NCBI GenBank assembly: GCA_033795365.1 | Contig: JARYGU010000008.1 | Span: 124,001 to 188,000 of the forward strand | Reading direction: 5' to 3' | DNA from: JARYGU01 sp033795365 | Lineage (GTDB): Bacteria > Pseudomonadota > Alphaproteobacteria > Rhizobiales > Rhizobiaceae | Length of the DNA stretch: 64,000 nt | Shown here: positions 36,219 to 44,476 of the stretch, one piece after another | How the letters are laid out: each line of letters starts with the position of its first letter | How positions within the stretch are numbered: the first letter of the stretch is position 1 | Notes under the pieces: generated by a model | What the model was told of the DNA's origin: nothing | Databases searched by the model: none | Seen by the model: only the letters and a program-made list of their open reading frames with translations | Position numbers and translations under genes: made by a program

Positions 36219-36346
36219 GCCCCTCATCCGCCTGCAGGCCCTTCTCCCCGCAGGCGGGGAGAAGGGGTTATATCGCAGCCTCTCGCCAATTTCGGCGGCT
36301 GTTGGGGCGCGTCCCCTCTCCCGGCTTGCGGGTCAGGGTGAGGGGC
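36219..36346. repeat. RIME-like intergenic mosaic element
   Basis: A 128-bp element bounded by the inverted repeat GCCCCTCA (36219-36226) and TGAGGGGC (36339-36346). It contains an internal hairpin CTTCTCCCCGC/GCGGGGAGAAG (36241-36264) and a second GC-rich arm. Its length and two palindromes fit the rhizobial RIME family. It lies in the iolE-iolB spacer and is probably transcribed. Confidence 0.8.
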
Positions 36347-36377
36347 AAAGGATACAGGTCAAACAAGGAGGACCACC

Positions 36378-37175
36378 ATGCCGAAACTGCTCGTCAAGCC
36401 GAACGGCGTCCATGGCCGCGTCACCCATGTGACGCCGGAAAATGCCGGCTGGACCTATGTCGGCTTCGACCTTCACAAGATGAAAGCGGGCGAAATCGTC
36501 TCCGCCGAGACGGGAAGCCGCGAGGTCTGCCTCGTCTGGATTTCCGGAAAGGGCAAGGCGACGGCCAGCGGCAAGGATTTCGGCGTGCTCGGCGAGCGCA
36601 TGAGTGTTTTCGAAGGCGAGCCGCATGCCCTGTACGTGCCGGCCGATGCGAACTGGTCGGTGACCGCCGAGACCGATCTGGAGCTTGCGGTCTGCTCGGC
36701 GCCGGGGGGCGGCGACTATCAGGCGCGCGCCATTCCGCCGGGAACCCATCCGCAGATCGTGCGCGGCAAGGGCTCGAATGTCCGCCATGTCACTAACATC
36801 ATGCCCGAGGACGACGGTGCCGCCCACTCGCTGCTGGTGGTCGAGGTGATCACGCCCAACGGCAACACCTCCTCCTATCCCTCGCACAAGCACGACCGCG
36901 ACGACCTGCCGAACGAAAGCCTGCTGGAGGAGACCTACTATCATCGCCTGAACCCGCCGCAGGGCTTCGCCTTCCAGCGGGTCTATACCGACGACCGCTC
37001 GCTCGACGAGGCGATGGCGGTGGAGGACGGCGACGTGACGCTGGTGCCGAAGGGCTACCACCCCTGCGCCACCATTCACGGCTACGACCTCTACTACCTC
37101 AACGTGATGGCCGGACCGAAGAGGGTCTGGAAATTCCACAACGCGAAGGAGCACGAGTGGCTGCTGGCGCAGTGA
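36378..37175 (+). CDS. iolB: 5-deoxy-glucuronate isomerase IolB
   Basis: 265 residues, preceded by AGGAGG. Cupin-like bicupin: GWTYVGFDLHKM, SSYPSHKHDRDDLPNES (metal-binding His cluster), EETYYHRLNPPQGFAFQRVYT and GYHPCATIHGYDLYYLNVMAG. It converts 5-deoxyglucuronate to 2-deoxy-5-keto-gluconate, the substrate of IolC. It is the last gene of the iolCDEB run. Confidence 0.95.
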   Translation: MPKLLVKPNGVHGRVTHVTPENAGWTYVGFDLHKMKAGEIVSAETGSREVCLVWISGKGKATASGKDFGVLGERMSVFEGEPHALYVPADANWSVTAETDLELAVCSAPGGGDYQARAIPPGTHPQIVRGKGSNVRHVTNIMPEDDGAAHSLLVVEVITPNGNTSSYPSHKHDRDDLPNESLLEETYYHRLNPPQGFAFQRVYTDDRSLDEAMAVEDGDVTLVPKGYHPCATIHGYDLYYLNVMAGPKRVWKFHNAKEHEWLLAQ

Positions 37176-37197
37176 TGCGTCCGGCCGGCCTCGTTTT

Positions 37198-38217
37198 TCA
37201 GCGGCGGTGCAGAAGACCCCAGCCCCTGGCGATCTCCAGCGTCGAGGAAAAGCCTGCCTCCAGCATGAAGGGTTCCTTGCGCAGGGCATAGCCGCCGCCT
37301 TCGCCGCGCTCGACGGGCGTGCCGTGGCCGAGCCCGGCAATCTCGTGATACTCCATGAGCACCCTGCCGTCCGCATCGCGCCAGCGGCGGGTCCTGCGGC
37401 CTTTCGTGCGGCTCTCGGCGTAGCCCAGCGGATCGAGCCCGTAGACGTCCGCCCATTGCCTCAGAATCGCGGCCGCGTTTGAGATCGACACCGTCTCGTC
37501 GGCTGTGCCGTGCCAGACCGAGACGAGCGGACCCGGTGCGATGTCCGGGGAAGCCTTGCGGACGAGATCGCCCCACTCCGTCGCCGTATGGGCGGGTGCC
37601 TGCGCCATCGCCTCGAAGGCATGCGTCGCGTCGCGGGCAGCGCCGAAGGGCAGGCCGGCGATGATCGCGCCGCCGGCGAAGAGAGCGGGATAATTGGCAA
37701 GGAGCGCCGAGGTCATGGCGCCGCCCGCCGAAAGGCCGGTGACATAGATGCGCTCCGGGTCGCTTGCCGCCTGCCCGCTCAGATGCGCGATCATCTGGCG
37801 GATCGACATCAGCTCGCCGCGGCCGCGCGTCACCTCGCTCGGGCGGAACCAGTTGAAACAGCGGCGTGGATTGTTCGTCTCCTTCTGCTCGGCATAGAGC
37901 ACGGCGAAGCCGCGCTCGTCGGCAAGCGCCGTCCAGCCGGCCGCCCGGTCATAGCTTTCCGCCGTCTGGCGGCATCCGTGGAGCACGACGACGAGCGGCG
38001 CGCCGGCTGCAAGCCCCTCCGGGATATGCGCGAGCATGCGCAGATTGCCGGGATTGGGCCCGAAGTCCGCAATCTCCACGAGCGGGGGAATGGTCGTGGG
38101 CTTCCTTCGCGTGCGCGGCTTCGGCCCGGGCATGCGCGCGAACGGCCAGAAGAGCTCGCTCAGACGCTCCTGACTAGCCAGAAGACGTTCCATCGATCTT
38201 CTGAAACGGTCCCGCAT
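37198..38217 (-). CDS. PHB-depolymerase-family esterase
   Basis: 339 residues from ATG 38217, preceded by AGGAG. Catalytic elements: nucleophile elbow GLSAGGAM, oxyanion region VVLHGCRQTAESYD, and His in GLGHGTPVERG. The family (esterase_PHB, LpqC-like) hydrolyses polyhydroxyalkanoates or feruloyl-type esters. There is no signal peptide, so it is probably cytoplasmic; the basic N-terminus (about 50 residues, PGPKPRTRRKPTT) is typical of rhizobial members. It ends 22 bp from iolB. Confidence 0.87.
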   Translation of the reverse strand: MRDRFRRSMERLLASQERLSELFWPFARMPGPKPRTRRKPTTIPPLVEIADFGPNPGNLRMLAHIPEGLAAGAPLVVVLHGCRQTAESYDRAAGWTALADERGFAVLYAEQKETNNPRRCFNWFRPSEVTRGRGELMSIRQMIAHLSGQAASDPERIYVTGLSAGGAMTSALLANYPALFAGGAIIAGLPFGAARDATHAFEAMAQAPAHTATEWGDLVRKASPDIAPGPLVSVWHGTADETVSISNAAAILRQWADVYGLDPLGYAESRTKGRRTRRWRDADGRVLMEYHEIAGLGHGTPVERGEGGGYALRKEPFMLEAGFSSTLEIARGWGLLHRR

Positions 38218-38454
38218 CTTAAATTCTCCTGGCTGATACATAAGTTATTTGTGCACTGCAGCATGACATATTCAAGGCTTGGCCATGAAATAAAGCCGGA
38301 TTCGCACGGTATCGTGCGCGTCTTCATTCGCCCGGCGCATGACCGCATTCGCAAATAGGCGAAGGGCATAGCCGCTGTTTTCGCCGCCGGCCTTTCGGCC
38401 GTGAGCGTCCTGATGTAGCAATTTCCCCACCGAAACCGCGACAGGACCGAAACG

Positions 38455-39678
38455 ATGAGCAATCACCACGCCGCCACGCCGGAACAGGCCCGCGCCAGGA
38501 TGGCTGCCTTCACCTGGGACGATCCTTTCCTGCTGGAGGAGCAGCTTTCCGAGGAAGAGCGGATGATCCGCGACACCGCGCGCGCTTACTGCCAGGACAA
38601 GCTCGCCCCCCGCGTGATCGAGGCGAACCGGCACGAGATCTTTCACCGCGAGATCATGACAGAGATGGGCGAACTCGGCCTGCTCGGCCCGACGATCCCG
38701 GAGGAATTCGGCGGCGTTGGCGCCAACTACGTTTCCTACGGGCTCGTCGCCCGCGAGGTGGAGCGCGTCGATTCAGGCTATCGCTCGGCGATGTCGGTGC
38801 AATCCTCGCTCGTCATGCACCCGATCTTCGCCTACGGCACGGACGGACAGCGGGCAAAATACTTGCCGAAGCTCGCCTCCGGCGAATGGGTCGGCTGTTT
38901 CGGCCTGACGGAGCCGGACCATGGCTCCGACCCCTCCTCCATGGTGACGCGGGCAAAGAAGGTCGACGGCGGCTATCTCGTCTCCGGCGCCAAGAACTGG
39001 ATCACCAATTCGCCGATCGCCGACGTGGCGGTCGTCTGGGCGAAATCAGACGCGCATGACGGCAAGATCAAGGGTTTCATTCTCGACCGCGGGATGAAGG
39101 GTCTCGAAACGCCGAAGATCGAGGGCAAGTTCTCGCTGCGCGCCTCGGTGACGGGCATGATCATGATGCAGGACGTCTTCGTTCCCGACGAGAACCTTCT
39201 GCCGGAAGTCTCCGGCCTTGCCGGTCCCTTCGGCTGCCTCAACCGCGCCCGCTACGGCATCGCCTGGGGCGCGATGGGGGCTGCGGAATTCTGCTGGCAT
39301 GCGGCGCGGCAATATACGCTCGACCGCAAGCAGTTCGGCAGGCCGCTTGCCGCCACGCAGCTCATCCAGAAGAAGCTCGCCGACATGGAGACGGAGATCG
39401 CGCTCGGGCTGCAGGGCGCGCTGCGCCTCGGCCGCCTCTTCGACGAACACCGTGCGCCAGCCGAGCTGATTTCGCTGATGAAGCGCAACAACTGCGGCAA
39501 GGCGCTCGACATCGCCCGCGTCTCGCGCGACATGCATGGCGGCAACGGCGTTTCCGACGAATACGGCGTCATCCGCCACGTGATGAACCTCGAGGCGGTC
39601 AACACCTACGAAGGCACGCACGACGTCCATGCGCTCATCCTCGGGCGGGCGCAGACCGGGCTGCAGGCCTTCCAGTAA
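38455..39678 (+). CDS. gcdH: Glutaryl-CoA dehydrogenase
   Basis: 407 residues. An acyl-CoA dehydrogenase with the GCDH-type sequence: LTEPDHGSDPSSM, GAKNWITNSPIADV, the Arg-containing RYGIAWGAMGAAEFC, and the catalytic Glu in NTYEGTHDVHALILGRA. It oxidatively decarboxylates glutaryl-CoA to crotonyl-CoA in lysine and tryptophan catabolism, using FAD. It stands alone. Confidence 0.93.
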   Translation: MSNHHAATPEQARARMAAFTWDDPFLLEEQLSEEERMIRDTARAYCQDKLAPRVIEANRHEIFHREIMTEMGELGLLGPTIPEEFGGVGANYVSYGLVAREVERVDSGYRSAMSVQSSLVMHPIFAYGTDGQRAKYLPKLASGEWVGCFGLTEPDHGSDPSSMVTRAKKVDGGYLVSGAKNWITNSPIADVAVVWAKSDAHDGKIKGFILDRGMKGLETPKIEGKFSLRASVTGMIMMQDVFVPDENLLPEVSGLAGPFGCLNRARYGIAWGAMGAAEFCWHAARQYTLDRKQFGRPLAATQLIQKKLADMETEIALGLQGALRLGRLFDEHRAPAELISLMKRNNCGKALDIARVSRDMHGGNGVSDEYGVIRHVMNLEAVNTYEGTHDVHALILGRAQTGLQAFQ

Positions 39679-39789
39679 ACCGTTTCGCGAGATCCGGACG
39701 GCCGTTTGCTAAAAGGCGGGCAGCCGCTTTCATCTTCCGTCAATCCCGATTCGATACGGTGGTCTAAGCAATGGCTCTGGAGGAGTGCC

Positions 39790-40146
39790 ATGGTACTGGA
39801 CGGCTACCACGATCAACTGAAGCTGAAGCACCCGAAGCGCAGCTTCGTCAAGCATCGCATCGAGCGGCCGGGCCGCATCATTCCGGTCGGGCGCCATCTC
39901 AGCGCGTCGACCTATTTCAACTGCCTGATCCTCAGCATTTCCTCGGCCGGCGCCGTGCTCAGCGTCAACAAGGCGATCGAGCTGCCGGAAAACTTCTATC
40001 TGGAGATACTCGGCGTGCGCGACGAGATCGGCTGCACCGAGTTCAAGCGCGACGGCGAGGAAGTGGTCGTCCGCTTCAACATGTTCCTCGATCCCGACTT
40101 CCTCGGCATGGTGGTGAAGCGGCAGGCCACCTCGGCGGAAAGATAG
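39790..40146 (+). CDS. PilZ-like small protein A
   Basis: 118 residues from ATG 39790, preceded by GGAGGAG. The order RIERPGRIIPVGR then CLILSISSAGAVLSV resembles the PilZ beta-barrel, but the c-di-GMP residues are degenerate: no clear RxxxR, and S instead of D/N in (D/N)xSxxG. It may bind c-di-GMP poorly or not at all. A probable paralogue follows at 40275. Confidence 0.6.
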   Translation: MVLDGYHDQLKLKHPKRSFVKHRIERPGRIIPVGRHLSASTYFNCLILSISSAGAVLSVNKAIELPENFYLEILGVRDEIGCTEFKRDGEEVVVRFNMFLDPDFLGMVVKRQATSAER

Positions 40147-40274
40147 AGAAACGTCCCTTCCGTTAAGAGCAGGGCTCCTAAATTTTTAGACATTTGCTTT
40201 AATGATTTAAAAATCTTCCCTGAGACATTAATGGCCTGTCCGGGTTGGCATGATGCCATGACGAGGAGAGCGAC

Positions 40275-40703
40275 ATGTCGGAAAATGCTGCGCCGTCGAG
40301 TGCCGGCCTTTACGAGCGCCGTTGGGAACGCTTCAAGCTCAACCGCCAGGGAATGCTGTGGACGGTCGGCCTCGATCTCGCCTTCCCGAAGGTGCGGCCT
40401 TGCCAGCTCCTCGAAATCTCGCTGGGCGGCGCAAGCTTTTCGGTCAACACGACGATCGGACTTCCGCTGCACTATTATCTTTCCGTCGTCGGCGTCGCCA
40501 GCCGCGTCGGCTGCGCCGAGGTCCATCGTGCCGATCACCGCATCTCCGTCCAATTCATCAAGGAGATCGACGAGGAACTGCTGCATGCGATCGTGCGCAG
40601 CGACTATTTCACCGGCGGCATCAGCGGCAGGAAGAAAGAGCCACAGCCGCTTCCCTATATGAAAGGCGTCGAGCGCCAGCCCCTAGGCGGCATCAGAGCT
40701 TGA
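40275..40703 (+). CDS. PilZ-domain protein B
   Basis: 142 residues. It has the Arg-rich opening YERRWERFKLNRQG (RxxxR present) and LLEISLGGASF in the position of (D/N)xSxxG, with Glu for Asp/Asn. The remainder (YYLSVVGVASRVGCAEVHR) fits the PilZ barrel, and the C-terminus is short and basic. It is a candidate c-di-GMP effector, of interest because the window also contains a GGDEF-EAL enzyme. GAGGAGAG lies just upstream. Confidence 0.72.
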   Translation: MSENAAPSSAGLYERRWERFKLNRQGMLWTVGLDLAFPKVRPCQLLEISLGGASFSVNTTIGLPLHYYLSVVGVASRVGCAEVHRADHRISVQFIKEIDEELLHAIVRSDYFTGGISGRKKEPQPLPYMKGVERQPLGGIRA

Positions 40704-40817
40704 TTTACATCGCAAAATTTTGGGATAGGTTGCCGGACGGCCTCCGAATCCGCCTGATCCTGTGAGGAGAGCGGCGCGCGGAGGCTTTTGTCCTCATGAT
40801 TCCAGGTTCGCTGCCCG

Positions 40818-41939
40818 ATGTCCGCCTTTTCCCGCTTCACCCCACTCGTCGTCAGTCTTCCCTCGACCGTTCCCTTCGTCGGCCCCGAAGCGATCGAGCG
40901 CCAGCGCGGGCTGAAGGTCGAGGCGCGCATCGGCGCCAATGAAAGCGGGTTCGGCCCGGCGCCTTCCGTTCTCGAGGCGATCCGGGAGCAGGCCGGCGAG
41001 ACCTGGATGTACAACGATCCGGAAAATTTTGCGCTGAAGGAGGCGCTTGCCATCCATCATGGGGTGGCGCGCGACAATATCGCCGTCGGCGGCGGCATCG
41101 ACGGGCTGCTTGGCGAGGTCGTGCGCATGATCGTCGAACCCGGCGCGCCGGTGGTCACCTCCTTCGGCGGCTATCCGACCTTCAACTATCATGTGAACGG
41201 CTTCGGCGGCCGGCTCGTCACCGTGCCCTACATCAACGACCGCGAGGACATGCAAGGGCTTCTGGAGGCGGCCCGGCGCGAAGATGCGCCGCTCGTCTAC
41301 TTCGCCAATCCCGACAATCCCATGGGAAGCTGGTGGGATGCGGCAAGCATCGTTTCCTTCGCGAAGGCATTGCCGGAGACCAGCCTGCTCATCCTGGACG
41401 AAGCCTATTGCGAAACCGCTCCGGCAGGCGCCACACCGGACATCCACGCGCTCATCGGACTTCCGAACGTGCTGAGAATGCGCACCTTCTCCAAGGCCTA
41501 CGGACTTGCCGGCGCACGCATCGGCTATGCGATCGGCACGCTCGGCAATGCGCAGGCCTTCGACAAGATCCGCAACCATTTCGGCATGGCGCGAATCTCG
41601 ACAGTCGCGGCACTCGCGGCGCTGAAGGACCAGGCCTATCTTGCCGAGGTGACCGGCAGGATCGCGGCTGCGCGCGAGCGGATCGCCGGGATCGCGCGGG
41701 CCAATGGCTTGCTCCCCCTGCCCTCCGCCACCAATTTCGTCGCCATCGATTGCGGCCGCGACGGCGCCCATGCCCGTGCGATCGTCGACGGACTGATGGA
41801 ACACGGCGTCTTCGTCCGCATGCCGGGTGTGGCCCCCCTCAACCGCTGCATCCGCATAAGCGTCGGGCCGGAAGAAGACATGGCGCGGCTGGAACGGGCG
41901 CTGCCTGGGGTTTTGGGAGCAATAGCGAATAGCGAATAG
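40818..41939 (+). CDS. HisC-like PLP aminotransferase
   Basis: 373 residues. A fold-type I aminotransferase: ANESGFGPAPSV, YNDPENFALKEAL, FANPDNPMGSW, LILDEAYCE, the PLP-binding Lys in FSKAYGLAGARIGYAIG, and the Arg in RCIRISVGPEEDM. It belongs to the histidinol-phosphate aminotransferase-like group, but the true substrate is uncertain since no other his genes are nearby. The last residues (AIANSE) and the stop codon come from the heptamer repeat, so the original C-terminus may have been changed by repeat insertion. Confidence 0.88.
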   Translation: MSAFSRFTPLVVSLPSTVPFVGPEAIERQRGLKVEARIGANESGFGPAPSVLEAIREQAGETWMYNDPENFALKEALAIHHGVARDNIAVGGGIDGLLGEVVRMIVEPGAPVVTSFGGYPTFNYHVNGFGGRLVTVPYINDREDMQGLLEAARREDAPLVYFANPDNPMGSWWDAASIVSFAKALPETSLLILDEAYCETAPAGATPDIHALIGLPNVLRMRTFSKAYGLAGARIGYAIGTLGNAQAFDKIRNHFGMARISTVAALAALKDQAYLAEVTGRIAAARERIAGIARANGLLPLPSATNFVAIDCGRDGAHARAIVDGLMEHGVFVRMPGVAPLNRCIRISVGPEEDMARLERALPGVLGAIANSE

Positions 41940-42174
41940 CGAATAGCGAATAGCGAATAGCGAATAGCGAATAGCGAATAGCGAATAGCGAATAGCGNNN
42001 NNNNNNNNNNNNNNNNNNNNNNNNNNNNNNNNNNNNNNNNNNNNNNNNNNNNNNNNNNNNNNNNNNNNNNNNNNNNNNNNNNNNNNNNNNNNNNNNNAAT
42101 AGCGAATAGCGAATAGCGAATAGCGAATAGCGAATAGCGAATAGCGAATAGCGAATAGCGAATAGCGAATAGCG
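41921..42174. repeat. AATAGCG heptamer tandem array interrupted by a 100-N gap
   Basis: Eleven perfect AATAGCG units (77 bp) at 41921-41997 and eleven more (77 bp) at 42098-42174 flank Ns at 41998-42097. Identical 77-bp ends again point to a k=77 assembly break, here because the array exceeds 77 bp. True copy number is unknown. The array begins inside the aminotransferase gene and supplies its stop codon. Confidence 0.95.
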
Positions 42175-42250
42175 AATAGGCTAGTTGGAAATTTGCGTGT
42201 CGCAAGCGGGTCTTCTTATTTTTCCGCCATTGCGCCGGTTTCAAATCTAC

Positions 42251-42285
42251 TATTCGCTATTCGCTATTCGCCACTCGCTATTCGC
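42251..42285. repeat. Inverted heptamer array, TATTCGC x5
   Basis: Five units, TATTCGC x3, one CACTCGC variant, and one TATTCGC. They are the reverse complement of the array at 41921-42174 and lie 76 bp from its end. Together the two can form a long hairpin ahead of the Sel1 gene's 3' end. Confidence 0.85.
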
Positions 42286-42294
42286 TCATTCCCC

Positions 42295-42564
42295 TCAATG
42301 CATCGTCATCCATTCGCGTGCGGCGCGCAGCGCCAGTGCGAGGTCGGTCTTGGACATCGTCGCGGCGAGATCGGCGCGCAGCTCGGCGGCGCGGTCGCAT
42401 CCCTTGATTGCGGCGATGTTCAGCCATTTGTGGGCGGCGACCAGATCGACGTCGCATCCGCGACCGGTCGCATACATCAAACCCATATCGCAGAAGGTCT
42501 CGGCGCGGGTCTTGCCGCCCGTCATGGCGGCCATTTCACTGCTGTGTATGTCGAAGCGTGCCAT
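42295..42564 (-). CDS. Sel1-repeat protein, short
   Basis: 89 residues. It carries one clear Sel1-type helical repeat (ETFCDMGLMYATGRGCDVDLVAAHKWLNIAAIKG) and part of a second, so it is at the minimal length for this fold. There is no signal peptide. Short Sel1 proteins of this kind are frequent in rhizobia; function is unknown. The stop lies just after the inverted heptamer array. Confidence 0.8.
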   Translation of the reverse strand: MARFDIHSSEMAAMTGGKTRAETFCDMGLMYATGRGCDVDLVAAHKWLNIAAIKGCDRAAELRADLAATMSKTDLALALRAAREWMTMH

Positions 42565-43089
42565 TTTACCTGTCCCTGTCTTACGTTCTTCTTGTAACGC
42601 CCTGTTTTCTTTCCCTTTCGGGCTCTTCGGGGGCCCGCCGTCTTATGCGGCTTGGGTCACCCCTCGGAGTTTGTCGGCCGGTTGTTTTTCCGTGCTCGTC
42701 TTATGGCTTCACTATGCCAGGGGGCTTTCAACATGCGCTTAAAATGCATGATTAATGTGAGACAAACAAAGTTCAAACGCTTGGTAAATTTGGGTTTTTG
42801 TTAAACATCGCAGCCACTGGGAATGGAGCGGTTCGCGTAAAATTTCACCGATTGTTCAGATCCCGATTTCAACCCTTCGCTAACCACGAAAAACGGTCCG
42901 GTCGTTGGGGGCGTCCGCAAAAGCGGCTTGCAGGCCCCTCGTTTCCAACAGGGAAATCCGCAGCGGATCTGCGATCGGCTGTTTACCTTTACGTGCGCGT
43001 CATATATTTTCCGGACCATGCCGCTTGAGGAGCGGCGGGAGAAACTGTCGGATTGAGGACCGGCGCGCCGGTCGTTCGGAGGAGAGACG
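42565..43089. other. 525-bp intergenic region
   Basis: I see no credible gene; codon pattern and AT content (around 42740-42870) suggest regulatory DNA. A perfect 16-bp palindrome GACCGGCGCGCCGGTC (43058-43073) lies just ahead of the ribosome site of the DUF2147 gene. Confidence 0.45.
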
Positions 43090-43431
43090 ATGATCCGGAA
43101 ATGGTTGACGGCCGCTGCGATAACGCTGGCGGCTTCGGGAAGCGCCCTTGCGGCCGAGCCGATCGAAGGCAACTGGAGAACCGCGAGCGGCGAAACCGCG
43201 GCAATCGCGAAATGCGGCGGCAGCTTCTGCATCACGCTCAAGACCGGCAAACACGCCGGCAAGCGCATCGGCAGGCTCGACGGATCGGGCGCGGACTATT
43301 CCGGGACGATCACCGATCCGGCGGACGACAAGACCTATAGCGGCTCGGGCTCGGTCAGCGGCAGTTCGCTTCGGATGAAGGGCTGCGTGCTGAAGGTGCT
43401 GTGCAAGTCGCAGACCTGGTCCAGGCTTTAG
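43090..43431 (+). CDS. Exported DUF2147 protein
   Basis: 113 residues. Signal peptide MIRKWLTAAAITLAASGSALA, then the DUF2147 pattern (IEGNWRTASGETAAIAKCGGSFCITL, GSGSVSGSSLRMKGCVLKVLC) with two cysteine pairs, probably forming a disulphide-stabilised beta barrel in the periplasm. GGAGGAGAG precedes ATG 43090. Its function is unknown. A terminator follows. Confidence 0.88.
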   Translation: MIRKWLTAAAITLAASGSALAAEPIEGNWRTASGETAAIAKCGGSFCITLKTGKHAGKRIGRLDGSGADYSGTITDPADDKTYSGSGSVSGSSLRMKGCVLKVLCKSQTWSRL

Positions 43432-43463
43432 GGACCCTAAAAAATCCGCATCTCAAGCCAACC

Positions 43464-43491
43464 AACCGGCAGTTTTCTGCCGGTTATTTTA
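43464..43491 (+). terminator. Terminator after DUF2147 gene
   Basis: A nine-base stem AACCGGCAG/CTGCCGGTT with loop TTTT, followed by ATTTTATT on the plus strand, 33 bases after the stop. Confidence 0.85.
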
Positions 43492-43653
43492 TTCATACTC
43501 GCGGAATGACCGCAGAAGGCGGACCTGCAGGCCAGCGGGGCAATCAAGGCACAAATTTGAAACCTGAACGCCAGATGAACGGCACTCTCAGGGGCCGTTC
43601 AGTCGCGATGTGGGAAAAGCTCATCATCGACACGAACCTCAGGGAACAGACCG

Positions 43654-43818
43654 ATGGAAATTTTGGCACGCCGTCTCACGATCATCACCGTATTGATGGC
43701 TCTCTTCGCGATTGCGCTGACCGCCGCCGTGAACACCGATGCCCGCCGCCACAAGCAGATGAAGATGGGCGAGATGACCGCCTGCGCCGGCACGCCCGCC
43801 TGCCGCACCACACTCTGA
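43654..43818 (+). CDS. Small exported or membrane hypothetical protein, 54 residues
   Basis: The frame begins MEILARRLTIITVLMALFAIAL, a clear hydrophobic leader, and ends MTACAGTPACRTTL with two cysteines. AGGGA lies upstream of the ATG. It is followed by a second small gene after 20 bp, suggesting a mini-operon. No family is recognised. Confidence 0.5.
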   Translation: MEILARRLTIITVLMALFAIALTAAVNTDARRHKQMKMGEMTACAGTPACRTTL

Positions 43819-43838
43819 CGACCCGAAGGAAACCGCCC

Positions 43839-44012
43839 ATGACCGCCGCCCTCTTCCAGACAGCCGGCATCGCGCTGCGCATCCTCGCCCTCTCGGCGAC
43901 GCTTGTCGCGCCCATCGGCGCCCTGGCACTGAAGGCGGATGATCTCGGCATCGGCAAGCAGGGCGCCGGGCTGGTCCTCTTCGTCACGCTTCAGCGCCAG
44001 GCGATGAGCTGA
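43839..44012 (+). CDS. Small membrane hypothetical protein, 57 residues
   Basis: It begins MTAALFQTAGIALRILALSATL and is hydrophobic over the first half, so one membrane segment is likely. GAAGGA precedes the ATG. No family is recognised. Confidence 0.45.
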   Translation: MTAALFQTAGIALRILALSATLVAPIGALALKADDLGIGKQGAGLVLFVTLQRQAMS

Positions 44013-44074
44013 TCCGGCCTTTCCCGCCGCCCGTTCCATGCTAAACCGGAGGAAAGCATTCTTCCGGAGTCTCG

Positions 44075-44395
44075 ATGAAAGCTGTTCTCGTCTATTGCGC
44101 CGCCGCCCTTGCGGAGATCGCGGGATGCTTCGCCTTCTGGGCCTGGCTGCGGCTCGACAAATCCGCCCTGTGGCTCCTGCCCGGAATGGTCTCGCTGGCG
44201 CTTTTCGCCTGGCTGCTCACGTTGATCGAAAGCGATGCCGCCGGCCGCGCCTATGCCGCCTATGGAGGCGTCTATATCGCCGCCTCGCTTCTCTGGCTCT
44301 GGTTTGCCGAGGGAATGCGCCCCGACCGCTGGGACCTCACCGGCGCGGCGATCGCGCTTGCCGGAGCCGTGGTCATCCTCGCCGCACCGCGCTGA
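44075..44395 (+). CDS. ynfA: YnfA-family (UPF0060) inner-membrane protein
   Basis: 106 residues with four membrane helices. The opening VYCAAALAEIAGCFAFWAWLR and YAAYGGVYIAASLLWLWFAEGMRPDRWD are diagnostic of YnfA. The fold resembles small multidrug resistance transporters. Transport substrate here is unknown. Confidence 0.92.
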   Translation: MKAVLVYCAAALAEIAGCFAFWAWLRLDKSALWLLPGMVSLALFAWLLTLIESDAAGRAYAAYGGVYIAASLLWLWFAEGMRPDRWDLTGAAIALAGAVVILAAPR

Positions 44396-44476
44396 GGCCA
44401 TATGATGACCACTGGCGGCTCGCCGCGCCTTCAATCTTGTCGTTTGCTTGTAAAAGACAAAATTCTATAATGATTC

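Noticed and set aside
41921..42285. CRISPR array
   Set aside because: The units are 7 bp and directly adjacent, with no spacers and no cas genes nearby.
42801..43268. 155-codon minus-strand frame over the 42.6-43.1 kb spacer
   Set aside because: It overlaps the DUF2147 gene antisense and has no ribosome site or domain.
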